A stretch of 10,667 nucleotides of DNA from Lysobacteraceae bacterium (GCA_018971925.1 JAGWZT010000033.1:1-10667); one strand, 5' to 3'. Positions 1-7,148 are shown, counted from the stretch's first letter. Translations and numbers: made by a program. The notes: generated by a model not told the origin, from the sequence alone.

Positions 1-1038
1 GCCAACCTGGCGCAGGTGAACGAGCTGATCATCCGCCGCATGAAGACCGGCGTGCTGCTGGTGGACGACGCCAACCACATCCACCAGATCAACGAATCCG
101 CATGGATGTTGATGGGCAACCCCGGCGTGGAACAGCGCGACCTCGGCGTGGTGGCGCCCGAGCTTTCGCGCCGCCTGTACCACTGGCGCAGCACGCACGA
201 ACACGACTCCAGCGCGGTGGCGCTGGCCGACGCCACGCCCGAGATCATTCCGCGCTTCACGCGCCTGTCCGCGCATGACGACTCGTTCGTGCTGATTTTC
301 CTGGACGACACTTCGCTGGTGTCGCAGCGCGCCGAGCAGCTCACGCTGACCACGCTGGGACGGTTGTCGGCATCGATCGCGCACGAAATCCGGAATCCGC
401 TAGCGGCGATCCGCTACTCGGCGCAATTGCTGGCCGAATCCGAGCTCATCAGCGAAGCCGACCAGCGGATGGTGGAAATCATCAACAACCACTGCGGGCG
501 CGTCAACGAGATCATCGAAAACATCCTGCAGTTGTCGCGCCGCGAGCGTTCGCGGCCCGAGTCGCTGGACCTCAATCATTGGGCCGTGCGTTTCGTTGAC
601 GAATACAAGGAAGCCAACGATGTCGGTAAGGACAGCTTGCGCCCGCTGCTGTACCCGCGCCCCGTCGAGGCACTGGCCGATTCGCAGCATTTGCAGCAAG
701 TGGTGTGGAACCTGGTGCAGAACGCGCTGCGGTATGGACGCCTGCCGGACGAGCCGGCGCGGGTGATGGTGGTGGCGCGGCTGGCCAGCGACAACGGGCC
801 GCCGTTGCTGGAAGTGATCGACCGCGGCCCCGGCATCCCGCCCAAGGTCGCCGCGCAAATCTTCGAACCGTTTTTCACCACGCACGAATACGGAACCGGG
901 CTGGGCCTGTATCTCGCCAAGCAGATGTGCGAAGCCAACCAGGCCAATCTCGAATACGTGCCGGTTGCCGGCGGGGGCAGTTGTTTTCGCATCACCCTGA
1001 CCGCGCCGGTGAGCGTGCCGATGGGTTCGGAAGCGTGA
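1..1038 (+). CDS. pilS: Sensor histidine kinase PilS, C-terminal part (5' end outside window)
   Basis: PilS is the membrane sensor kinase that phosphorylates PilR to control type IV pilus (pilin) transcription. The reading frame is open from base 1 and the first codons (ANLAQVNEL...) continue the frame, so the GTG at 16 is not a real start and the N-terminal membrane region lies upstream. Visible in order are a PAS-like region opening with RRMKTGVLLVDD (about 37-330); a HisKA motif HEIRNPL with the phosphoacceptor His at 382-384; an HATPase domain with N-box NLVQNALRYG from 709; a G1 box DRGPGIP from 820; and FEPFFTT followed by the G2 box GTGLGL from 892. All kinase motifs are intact. The gene ends in TGA 82 nt before pilR on the same strand. 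Kinase identity is certain. The PilS assignment rests on the PAS sequence and the adjacent pilR. Confidence 0.93.
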   Translation, partial: ANLAQVNELIIRRMKTGVLLVDDANHIHQINESAWMLMGNPGVEQRDLGVVAPELSRRLYHWRSTHEHDSSAVALADATPEIIPRFTRLSAHDDSFVLIFLDDTSLVSQRAEQLTLTTLGRLSASIAHEIRNPLAAIRYSAQLLAESELISEADQRMVEIINNHCGRVNEIIENILQLSRRERSRPESLDLNHWAVRFVDEYKEANDVGKDSLRPLLYPRPVEALADSQHLQQVVWNLVQNALRYGRLPDEPARVMVVARLASDNGPPLLEVIDRGPGIPPKVAAQIFEPFFTTHEYGTGLGLYLAKQMCEANQANLEYVPVAGGGSCFRITLTAPVSVPMGSEA

Positions 1039-1080
1039 CGCACGCCCAAGCCGGCGTGGCAACATGGCGTGCGTCGCGCT
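1032..1080 (+). other. Long stem-loop in the pilS-pilR gap
   Basis: The arms are 1032-1046 (AGCGTGACGCACGCC) and 1066-1080 (GGCGTGCGTCGCGCT). They pair over 15 bp in RNA, including one U-G wobble at 1036/1076 and a perfect 10-bp core (1037-1046 with 1066-1075). The loop is 19 nt. The left arm contains the pilS stop codon. No U-tract follows, so a classical intrinsic terminator is not supported. An mRNA-stabilising, attenuating or processing element between the two genes is more likely. A shorter alternative hairpin, CACGCC (1041-1046) with GGCGTG (1053-1058), would exclude the long stem. Confidence 0.7.
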
Positions 1081-1082
1081 AA

Positions 1083-1096
1083 CCTCGGACGCGAGG
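1083..1096 (+). other. Small hairpin upstream of the pilR ribosome binding site
   Basis: CCTCG (1083-1087) and CGAGG (1092-1096) form a 5-bp GC-rich stem with a 4-nt loop. It lies directly after the long stem-loop and 11 nt before the AAGG (1108-1111) that probably serves as the pilR ribosome binding site. A stem of this size can arise by chance in GC-rich DNA, so its function is open. Confidence 0.35.
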
Positions 1097-1120
1097 GGAC
1101 ATCACGCAAGGCGGGGAAGC

Positions 1121-2503
1121 ATGGCCAAACAAACGGTACTGGTCGTCGACGATGAACGCGACATTCGTGAGCTGCTCGCCATCACGCTGGGCCGCATGGA
1201 TCTCGATGTCGACACCGCCGCGAATGTCAGCGACGCAAAACGGATGCTCGGCGAAACACATTACGACCTGTGCTTCACCGACATGCGCCTGCCGGACGGT
1301 ACCGGGCAGGAATTGATCGAGCTGATCGCGCGCAGCCATCCGGAGACGCCGATCGCGATGATTACCGCTTACGGCAACGTCGAAGCGGCCGTCGACGCGT
1401 TGAAGGCGGGCGCGTTCGATTTCGTCAGCAAGCCGGTCGACATCCATATGCTGCGGCGCCTGGTGCAGAGCGCGTTGCGCGCCGGGCAAGCCACCGAGCA
1501 GGCCAGCGGCGACCAGGTGACCGCCAGCCGCCTCGTCGGCGAATCGCAGGTCATGAAGGACGTCCGCGCGCGCATCGCCAAGCTCGCGCGCAGCCAGGCG
1601 CCCATCTACATCAGCGGCGAATCCGGTGTCGGCAAGGAACTGGTTGCGCGTTCCATCCATGAACTGGGGCCGCGCGCGACCGCGCCGTTCGTGCCGGTGA
1701 ACTGCGGCGCGATTCCATCGGAATTGATGGAAAGCGAATTCTTCGGCCACAAGAAGGGTTCGTTCACCGGCGCGCATGCCGACAAGGAAGGCTTGTTCCA
1801 GACGGCACATGGCGGCACGCTGTTCCTCGACGAAGTGGCGGAACTGCCGCTGCACATGCAGGTGAAATTGCTGCGCGTGATCCAGGAAAAAGCGGTGCGG
1901 CCGATCGGCGGGCGCGGCGAAGTCCCGGTAGACGTGCGGATTCTTTCCGCCACCCACAAGGATCTCGGGCGCCTGACCCAGACCGGCCAGTTCCGGCAGG
2001 ACCTCTACTACCGCATCAACGTGATCGAACTGCGCGTGCCGCCCCTGCGCGAGCGCGGCGGCGACATCGCGGTGCTGGCCAGGCACATCCTCAAGCGCAT
2101 GGCCGAACAGGCCGGCGCGCCCGCGCCCACCTTGCAACCCGCGGCGCTGAAGGCGCTCAACGAATACGACTTCCCCGGCAACGTGCGCGAACTCGAGAAC
2201 GTGCTGGAGCGCGCGATCGCGCTGTGCGAGGACGGCCTGATCGAACCGCCGGACCTGATGCTGGAGCCGTCCGGGCACGAGCCCGATGAAGACGACTTCG
2301 ACGAGGGAGAAGGCGGCGATGACGAATCGGGATCCGGCGCAAAAGACGGCGTCGGTCTTGACGATTACATCTCCAGCATCGAACGCGAAACCATCGTCAA
2401 GGTTTTGAAGGAAACCCGCTACAACAAGACCGCGGCCGCGAGGAAGCTGGGCATCACGTTCCGCGCGCTGCGGTACAAGTTGAAGAAGCTCGGGATCGAC
2501 TGA
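1121..2503 (+). CDS. pilR: Type IV pilus response regulator PilR (NtrC-family sigma-54 activator)
   Basis: This 460-residue regulator is activated by PilS and drives sigma-54-dependent transcription, classically of the major pilin gene. The receiver domain (1-120) has the acidic pair D10-D11, phosphoacceptor D54 (FTDMRLPDG) and K104. The AAA+ domain has Walker A GESGVGKE (166-173), the sigma-54 contact loop GSFTGA (213-218, a Ser variant of GAFTGA that PilR proteins commonly carry), Walker B GGTLFLDE (231-238) and the arginine-finger segment FRQDLYYRIN. An acidic Asp/Glu/Gly-rich linker (about 386-401) leads to a Fis-type helix-turn-helix (NKTAAARKLGITFRALRYKL, 435-454). I chose ATG 1121 over ATG 1064 because MAKQTVLVVDD is the normal start of a receiver domain, AAGG lies 9 nt upstream, and the earlier start falls inside the stem-loop. 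The stop is 37 bp from the convergent CGNR gene. Confidence 0.96.
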   Translation: MAKQTVLVVDDERDIRELLAITLGRMDLDVDTAANVSDAKRMLGETHYDLCFTDMRLPDGTGQELIELIARSHPETPIAMITAYGNVEAAVDALKAGAFDFVSKPVDIHMLRRLVQSALRAGQATEQASGDQVTASRLVGESQVMKDVRARIAKLARSQAPIYISGESGVGKELVARSIHELGPRATAPFVPVNCGAIPSELMESEFFGHKKGSFTGAHADKEGLFQTAHGGTLFLDEVAELPLHMQVKLLRVIQEKAVRPIGGRGEVPVDVRILSATHKDLGRLTQTGQFRQDLYYRINVIELRVPPLRERGGDIAVLARHILKRMAEQAGAPAPTLQPAALKALNEYDFPGNVRELENVLERAIALCEDGLIEPPDLMLEPSGHEPDEDDFDEGEGGDDESGSGAKDGVGLDDYISSIERETIVKVLKETRYNKTAAARKLGITFRALRYKLKKLGID

Positions 2504-2540
2504 CAAACCAATGTCTGCCCTGTTGCGCCGATTGCCACAT

Positions 2541-3191
2541 CTACGTGGCCTGCCACGGCGCGCGCCGGGCTCGCCGCTCGCGTGATCCATGGCGGTAGCG
2601 CTGGATCTTGTCGGCGGTGCCACATGTTTCCATGGCGCACCAACGGCGGCGTTGATTCTTGCTGGTGTCGAGAAACAGCCAGCCGCATGAGCTGGTGTTG
2701 GCGCAACGGCGAAGGTGCCAAGCCGGCGTGCAGCCAAGCAGGTCCAAGGCATCGAGCGCGATGCGCTTCAGCGGCAGCCGTGCATCGCGGACATCCTTGC
2801 GCCAATGCAGGTGCCCGTCCGCGCCAAGTGACTGGCCGGCCCAAGCCAGATGCACCCAGCGATCAAGCCCGCGTACCGCGTCCGCAGGCGCCCGCAGATC
2901 GTCGACTCGTGCGGCAAACAGTGCATGCAGGTGATCTCGCAGACTCTCCACCTCGCGCATCAATGCAGCGCGCTGGTGCGCGGCGCGGGGCGCGCGCACG
3001 CTGTCGTCCGGATGCAGTGCTCCGGCATGGACGCACCATTCGAGGAAGCGCTGCGGCTTTCGAAGATAGTCCTCGATCTCCAGTCCGTAGCGGTCGTGGA
3101 TGGTGTTGACGAAATCCAGGCACAGGCGCCCGCCATCCAGGCGGATGTCGGCAATCGGCCGTGGCAGCGATTGGCGGCGTTGGCGCAACAC
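2541..3191 (-). CDS. ABATE-domain / CGNR zinc-finger family protein, variant motif
   Basis: The protein has 216 residues from GTG 3191. The N-terminal part carries the ABATE signature (RLCLDFVNTIHDR, 22-34), and the C-terminus carries a treble-clef-like zinc finger with likely ligands C163, C169, C185 and C190 (CANTSSCGWLFLDTSKNQ then RRRWCAMETC). Proteins of this family (former DUF1470) are predicted stress-linked transcriptional regulators. Few have been characterised and the ligand is unknown. The block that names the family, normally C-G-N-R followed by a basic tail, reads C-G-T-A-D-K here (190-195), although the Cys ligands and a basic Arg-rich tail (199-210) remain. The GTG start is supported by AGGGAG 6 nt upstream. 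A longer frame reaching an ATG at 3341 would run through the divergent neighbour's start and adds no family sequence. The gene is convergent with pilR and divergent from the membrane protein, which it may regulate (inference). Confidence 0.85.
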   Translation of the reverse strand: MLRQRRQSLPRPIADIRLDGGRLCLDFVNTIHDRYGLEIEDYLRKPQRFLEWCVHAGALHPDDSVRAPRAAHQRAALMREVESLRDHLHALFAARVDDLRAPADAVRGLDRWVHLAWAGQSLGADGHLHWRKDVRDARLPLKRIALDALDLLGCTPAWHLRRCANTSSCGWLFLDTSKNQRRRWCAMETCGTADKIQRYRHGSRERRARRAPWQAT

Positions 3192-3277
3192 GCGGTGCTC
3201 CCTGGACCTTCCGGTCCCGCAATTTTGGATACTGTCTAAGTCGTTTTTGATGGTAGCATCGGAACCACTTCGAAACC
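3192..3277. promoter_or_regulatory. Divergent promoter region of the CGNR gene and the membrane protein gene
   Basis: This 86-bp gap contains the most AT-rich stretch nearby (about 3219-3251), as expected of a promoter region serving both directions. I could not assign a convincing -35/-10 pair on either strand. Within it, GGACC-TTCC-GGTCC (3204-3217) is a 5-bp inverted repeat just upstream of the CGNR gene's ribosome binding site and could be a regulator site. That is a weak inference. Confidence 0.4.
3198..3203 (-). promoter_or_regulatory. Ribosome binding site of the CGNR-family gene
   Basis: AGGGAG on the - strand lies 6 nt upstream of the GTG at 3191. It decides the start, because no ATG in this frame sits near the first conserved residues. 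Confidence 0.7.
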
Positions 3278-4648
3278 ATGCAACGGGGTTCCTGGATGAC
3301 GCCCGTGTCCAAAGCTCTGGCGGCGCCGCCCGTCGACGCAACCCGAGGCAAACTGATCGCCGGCATCGTCATCGCAACGCTGGTGACACTGGCGATCGTG
3401 ATCGTCGATCTGGCAACGGGTGGCCGTCCTGATCCGCCGACGCTGCGCGCGGCCGCCACCTTGCTCGATGGTTCGTGGCGCTTTCACACCGGGGACAACC
3501 CGCACTGGGCCGACGCGGGGTTCAACGACAGCGACTGGGGGACGATCGACATGACCGCCCAGCCGGGCAGCCACGACGGCGACGTGGGCCTGCCCGATTA
3601 CGTTGGCGGCTGGATGGCGCACGGCCATCCCGGTTATCAGGGTTACGCATGGTACCGGCGAGCAGTGATGGTGCCGACGGGACACGCGTCGTGGGACATC
3701 CTCGGTCCGACCATCGTCGAAGACGGCTACGAGCTCTACTGGAACGGCCGCCTGCTGGGTGGGTCCGGCAGGCTTGGGCCAGCCCCGCGCCTCGTTGGTA
3801 CGCGGCCGCTGCGGTTCTCCCTTCCCGCCGATGCGGCAGGTACCCGTGGCGTCCTCGCAGTCCGCACCTACATGCTTCCCGGCTTCGGGCGCAGTGCGAA
3901 CAGTGGCGGCATGCACAGCGCGCCGATCCTGGCGCCTGCCGCGATCAGCAGTGCGCTCCACCGCGCGCAATGGGAACGAACGATCGCCGGTTACATCGTC
4001 GATGCGATCGAGCCGCTTGCCATGCTGGCACTCGTCGGCCTGGCACTTTGCTACCGGTCGCGCAGCAGCCAAAAGAGGTTCCTGATTTTTGCCTGCATCG
4101 CGCTTGCACTTTCGGCAGTCAGACGTGCCAGCAATGCGATCGTCTCGTGGACCGATCTCGAAGATCTGACGACCTACGCATGGTTGGCAGCCGTGATGTG
4201 GGCGCCGACGGTGGCCGCGTGGACCTTGGCCTGGAACCGCTGGTGCTTGCGACCCTGGAAAAGCATCGACGCCTTGGCTGTAGTGCTGGCGGTCATCGGG
4301 ACCATCGGCGTCCTGACGCATCTGGCGTCCGTGACAAACGCCAGCCGGCTAGCGTCGATTGCGCTGTTCGTCGTGATCGGTGCGCGCATGGTCCGCAGCG
4401 GCCCCATGCGTTTGCTGGCACCCATCACGCTGGCCTCGATCGTGGCCGTGCTGTTCGGCGGCGAACTGCTCGATCCGATCGGCCTACCGGGCATCTGGTT
4501 TCCGTTCGGCATCGGCGTGTCACGCACGCAGTACATCTATGCGCTCGCCATCCCGCTGCTGGCCGTGCTGATCGTTCGAACCCTGCTCCCAGGGGATGCG
4601 CAACACGCGAGCGAAGCGACGAGACCGTGCCAACGTAGTTTGGCTTGA
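3278..4648 (+). CDS. Membrane protein with periplasmic jelly-roll domain and 7-TM region, no output domain
   Basis: The protein has 456 residues. A first membrane span (about 26-46) is followed by a periplasmic domain (about 50-235) with Trp- and Gly-rich motifs: LLDGSWRFHTGDNPHW, FNDSDW, GYQGYAWYRRAV and GYELYWNGRLLG. These resemble the galactose-binding-like fold of GH2 N-termini and of periplasmic sensor modules. Seven hydrophobic segments follow (about 236-258, 267-285, 297-319, 330-350, 357-372, 379-396, 417-437). This is the layout of 7TM-DISM-type receptors, which normally end in a histidine kinase, GGDEF or phosphatase domain. Here only about 19 polar residues follow the last span. 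I do not recognise a named family, and a sensing role is inferred from architecture. The start is uncertain: ATG 3278 has a weak upstream GGAA, and ATG 3296 is an equally possible alternative. The stop lies 16 bp from the convergent mannosidase stop, with no terminator seen between them. Confidence 0.75.
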   Translation: MQRGSWMTPVSKALAAPPVDATRGKLIAGIVIATLVTLAIVIVDLATGGRPDPPTLRAAATLLDGSWRFHTGDNPHWADAGFNDSDWGTIDMTAQPGSHDGDVGLPDYVGGWMAHGHPGYQGYAWYRRAVMVPTGHASWDILGPTIVEDGYELYWNGRLLGGSGRLGPAPRLVGTRPLRFSLPADAAGTRGVLAVRTYMLPGFGRSANSGGMHSAPILAPAAISSALHRAQWERTIAGYIVDAIEPLAMLALVGLALCYRSRSSQKRFLIFACIALALSAVRRASNAIVSWTDLEDLTTYAWLAAVMWAPTVAAWTLAWNRWCLRPWKSIDALAVVLAVIGTIGVLTHLASVTNASRLASIALFVVIGARMVRSGPMRLLAPITLASIVAVLFGGELLDPIGLPGIWFPFGIGVSRTQYIYALAIPLLAVLIVRTLLPGDAQHASEATRPCQRSLA

Positions 4649-4664
4649 TGCGTACGACGAAACC

Positions 4665-7022
4665 TCACGGGATCGCAGTCATTGAATAGGGCTGATCCCG
4701 TGGTTGCGTGGCCCAGGTCTTGTTCGGCTGCGCCTGCATCGTGAAATGCAGCGTGCCGCCGTTGGCGATCTCCGCGTAGGTCAGGTAATCGCGCGTGAGC
4801 GGCTTGCCGTTCAACGCGACCGAACCAACGTACGGATGACCCTTGCCGAGGCCATCCGTCGTGATGGTGAAGGTCTTGCCGTTCGGCAGGTGCATCACCG
4901 CGCGGCGCACGAACGGACGACCGATCACGTATTGATTGCTGGCCGGCGCGACCGGATAGAAACCGAGTGCGGTGAAAATGTACCAGGCCGACATCTGGCC
5001 CAGGTCATCGTTGCCCGCGAGGCCGGTCGGCGTCGGCGCGTACTGCGTGTGCATGATTTCGGCAAGGCGCTGCTGGGTCTTCCACGGCGCGCCCGCGTAG
5101 TCGTACAGGTACGCGATGTGGTGGCTGGGTTCGTTGCCGTGCGCGTACCAGCCGATCAGGCCGGTGACGTCCTCGAGCCCCGTGAAAGCCTTGGGATCGA
5201 TCTTCGCGTCAAACACCTCGTCCAGTTTCTTCACCAACCCCGCGTCACCGCCAAGCCCGTGGATCAAACCGCCGATGTCCTGCGGTTCGTACCACGAGTA
5301 TTGCCACGAATTGCCTTCGGTGAAGCCGCTGCCGGCACCCGCCGTCGCCGGACTGAACGGCTCGCGAAACTGGCCGTTCGCAAGACGCGGTTGCGCGAAG
5401 CCGGTCTTCGGGTTGAACACGTTGCGCCAGTTCTGTGCGCGCTTGAAGAATTTCGCCGCGACGTCCTTGCGGCCCATCGCCTCGGCCATGCGCGCGAGGC
5501 TCCAGTCGTCGAATGCATATTCCAGCGTTTTCGAAACCGACTCGGGTTCGCGGTCGCTGGGCACGTAGCCGAGTTTCATGTAATCGGCGAGGTCGCCGTA
5601 CGGCGCATACGTCGCGCTCGCCACCATCGCCTTCAGCGCCGCGTCGGCGTCGAAGCCGCGGAAACCCTGCATGTAGGCGTTGGCGATCACCGGCACCGCG
5701 TGGTAACCGATCATGCACCAGGTTTCGAGCCCCTGGTACGCCCACACCGGCAGGATGCCGAACGGACTCGCCTGTTGCGCCGCGACCAGCGAATTCACGA
5801 AATCGTCGATGCGCCGCGGCGGCTGGATGAATGCCATCAACGGCATTTCCGCGCGATACACGTCCCACAGCGACCAGCTCGAATAGAACGTGAAATCCTT
5901 CGCCGTGTGCACCGCGTGGTCGGGGCCGCGGTATTCGCCGTTCACGTCCATCGCGAGATTCGGCGCGATCAAGGCGTGGTACAGCGACGTGTAGAAACTC
6001 TTCTCGACGTCAGGCGGTGCCTCCACGTCGATGGCGGACAATGCTTTCGTCCATGCCGCGCGTGCCTCGGCGCGACGCGCATCGAAATCCCAGCCCTTGC
6101 CATCCGCATCGAGATTGGCGATGGCGTTGTCGGCACTGACCGTGGAAATCGCCACCTTCACCAGCAGTGGCTTCGCAAGCTTGCCGAACTCGAACGCGCC
6201 TTCCAGCTGCTTGCCCGCGATCGCGTCATTGCCGGCCGGATTCGCGGCCGGACCCTGGAAGCCCTTGTAGGGAATGTCGGTTTCGCGATTGACGAATTCG
6301 TGCGACGTCATCGGCTGCGAAAACCGGATCGCGAAATACAGTTGCCGCCCCGGCGCCCAGCCGCGCGTTTCGCGGTAGCCGGTCACGGTGCCGTCGGCGC
6401 GCACGCGCAGGCGCGCCCACAACACCTTGCCGGGGTAGTCGTAGATGCTGGGACGCAAATCCAGCAGCACGTGCGCTTCCTGATCCCTCGGGAACGTGTA
6501 GCGATGCCAGCCGACGCGCTGGCCCGCCGTCAACTCCGCGCGCACGCCGCTGGTCGCCAACGTCACCGCGTAGTAACCCGGCTGCGCAACTTCGGTCTTG
6601 TGGCTGAAATCGGAGCGATAGCCGCTGCCCGGCTTGTCCGGATCGCCCGGATCCCATTGCGGCTTGCCGACACCCGGCATCAGCAGCACGTCGCCGAGAT
6701 CGGAATGTCCGCTGCCGGAAAAATGCGTTTCGGAAAAGCCGAGGATGCTGTGGTCGCCGTACTGGTAACCCGCCGCCCACGCGTACGCGTGCTTGAAATC
6801 CGGCATCGCGGTGTCGGGACTCAACTGGATCATCCCGAACGGCACCGTCGCGCCGGGAAACGTGTGCCCCGCGCCGCCGGTGCCGATCATCGGATCGGCC
6901 TGGTGCCAGGCCGCGTCGCCCGGCTGCGCGGCGTGCGCCAATCCCGTGGCACCCAACGCGAGGCCGAGCGCCAGCAGGCCGCAGCCCACGTCGCGTAACG
7001 ATCGAATCCCGGAGGCGGCCAT
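4665..7022 (-). CDS. GH92 family alpha-mannosidase, secreted
   Basis: This 785-residue glycoside hydrolase releases mannose from alpha-mannosides; GH92 enzymes are calcium-dependent inverting exo-mannosidases. A Sec signal peptide is visible (basic n-region with R7 and R10, hydrophobic 15-28, AHA cleavage after A31). It lacks a lipobox, so a soluble periplasmic or exported enzyme is expected. The N-terminal beta domain opens with DPMIGTGGAGHTFPGATVPFGM (43-64, GH92 hallmark). The catalytic domain carries SLWDVYRAEMPL (384-395), TEGNSWQYSWY (568-578; the Glu matches the family's proposed acid), GNEPSHH (629-635) and GNDDLGQMSAWYIFTALGFYP (670-690; it holds the proposed base Asp). Length is normal and no motif is missing. 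Start ATG 7022 is fixed by AAGGAA 5 nt upstream and the signal peptide; the frame is open further upstream but non-homologous. Linkage specificity is not proven, though alpha-1,2 is common. The gene is divergent from the lacI operon. Confidence 0.95.
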   Translation of the reverse strand: MAASGIRSLRDVGCGLLALGLALGATGLAHAAQPGDAAWHQADPMIGTGGAGHTFPGATVPFGMIQLSPDTAMPDFKHAYAWAAGYQYGDHSILGFSETHFSGSGHSDLGDVLLMPGVGKPQWDPGDPDKPGSGYRSDFSHKTEVAQPGYYAVTLATSGVRAELTAGQRVGWHRYTFPRDQEAHVLLDLRPSIYDYPGKVLWARLRVRADGTVTGYRETRGWAPGRQLYFAIRFSQPMTSHEFVNRETDIPYKGFQGPAANPAGNDAIAGKQLEGAFEFGKLAKPLLVKVAISTVSADNAIANLDADGKGWDFDARRAEARAAWTKALSAIDVEAPPDVEKSFYTSLYHALIAPNLAMDVNGEYRGPDHAVHTAKDFTFYSSWSLWDVYRAEMPLMAFIQPPRRIDDFVNSLVAAQQASPFGILPVWAYQGLETWCMIGYHAVPVIANAYMQGFRGFDADAALKAMVASATYAPYGDLADYMKLGYVPSDREPESVSKTLEYAFDDWSLARMAEAMGRKDVAAKFFKRAQNWRNVFNPKTGFAQPRLANGQFREPFSPATAGAGSGFTEGNSWQYSWYEPQDIGGLIHGLGGDAGLVKKLDEVFDAKIDPKAFTGLEDVTGLIGWYAHGNEPSHHIAYLYDYAGAPWKTQQRLAEIMHTQYAPTPTGLAGNDDLGQMSAWYIFTALGFYPVAPASNQYVIGRPFVRRAVMHLPNGKTFTITTDGLGKGHPYVGSVALNGKPLTRDYLTYAEIANGGTLHFTMQAQPNKTWATQPRDQPYSMTAIP

Positions 7023-7027
7023 TGCAG

Positions 7028-7033
7028 TTCCTT
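7028..7033 (-). promoter_or_regulatory. Ribosome binding site of the GH92 mannosidase gene
   Basis: AAGGAA on the - strand, 5 nt before ATG 7022, fixes the start of the mannosidase. Its first two bases overlap the promoter-proximal operator. Confidence 0.8.
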
Positions 7034-7045
7034 GGATCGTTCCAA
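7032..7045. promoter_or_regulatory. LacI-family operator, copy 1 (mannosidase side)
   Basis: TTGGA-TCGT-TCCAA is a perfect 5-bp inverted repeat with a CpG at its centre, which is the usual form of LacI-family operators. The same 14 bp recurs at 7135-7148, and the identity extends to 15 nt (7032-7046 and 7135-7149). It lies 9 bp upstream of the GH92 start codon, where bound repressor could block transcription of the mannosidase. Binding by the adjacent LacI protein is inferred from position and symmetry. Confidence 0.85.
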
Positions 7046-7110
7046 ACGTGCCACGAAAGTAGCACGCGGCGCGGCTGGATGCATGCTGCGCTGCAGAATG
7101 CGGCTGTCCG

Positions 7111-7133
7111 TTCCCGCAGGCATCATGCGGGAA
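7111..7133. repeat. Inverted repeat beside operator copy 2
   Basis: TTCCCGCA (7111-7118) and TGCGGGAA (7126-7133) are perfect 8-bp arms with a 7-bp spacer. They end 1 bp before operator copy 2. This could be the site of a second regulator or a hairpin in an upstream transcript. No U-tract follows, so it is not a typical terminator. Confidence 0.5.
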
Positions 7134-7134
7134 A

Positions 7135-7148
7135 TTGGATCGTTCCAA
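7135..7148. promoter_or_regulatory. LacI-family operator, copy 2 (lacI side)
   Basis: This is an exact second copy of TTGGATCGTTCCAA, in the same orientation and 103 bp from copy 1, ending 66 bp upstream of the lacI start codon. It would serve autoregulation of the lacI-permease-kinase-epimerase operon. I could not place a convincing -35/-10 pair for this operon. Confidence 0.85.

Noticed and set aside
1064..1120. Earlier ATG start for pilR at 1064
   Set aside because: It would add 19 residues with no receiver-domain homology and lies within the pilS-pilR stem-loop. ATG 1121 gives the canonical receiver N-terminus.
2534..2549. GCCAC/GTGGC hairpin between pilR and the CGNR gene as a terminator
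   Set aside because: The stem is only 5 bp, there is no U-tract on either strand, and it overlaps the CGNR stop codon, so it is too weak to call.
1079..2752. A 557-codon open frame on the - strand opposite pilR
   Set aside because: The sequence is low-information and Arg/His-rich, and it lies opposite a fully conserved PilR. It also runs into the CGNR gene in a different frame.
3236..4321. A 361-codon open frame on the - strand opposite the membrane protein gene
   Set aside because: It has no recognisable motif. The + strand frame has clear membrane spans and jelly-roll motifs, so this is a shadow frame.
4704..6998. A 764-codon open frame on the + strand opposite the mannosidase gene
   Set aside because: It is His/Arg/Val-rich with no recognisable domain. 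It mirrors the GH92 gene, whose family motifs are unmistakable, and is a usual by-product of high-GC codon bias.
7056..7061. TACTTT on the - strand as a -10 element for the mannosidase gene
   Set aside because: No acceptable -35 element occurs at 16-18 bp upstream, so the promoter cannot be placed by eye.
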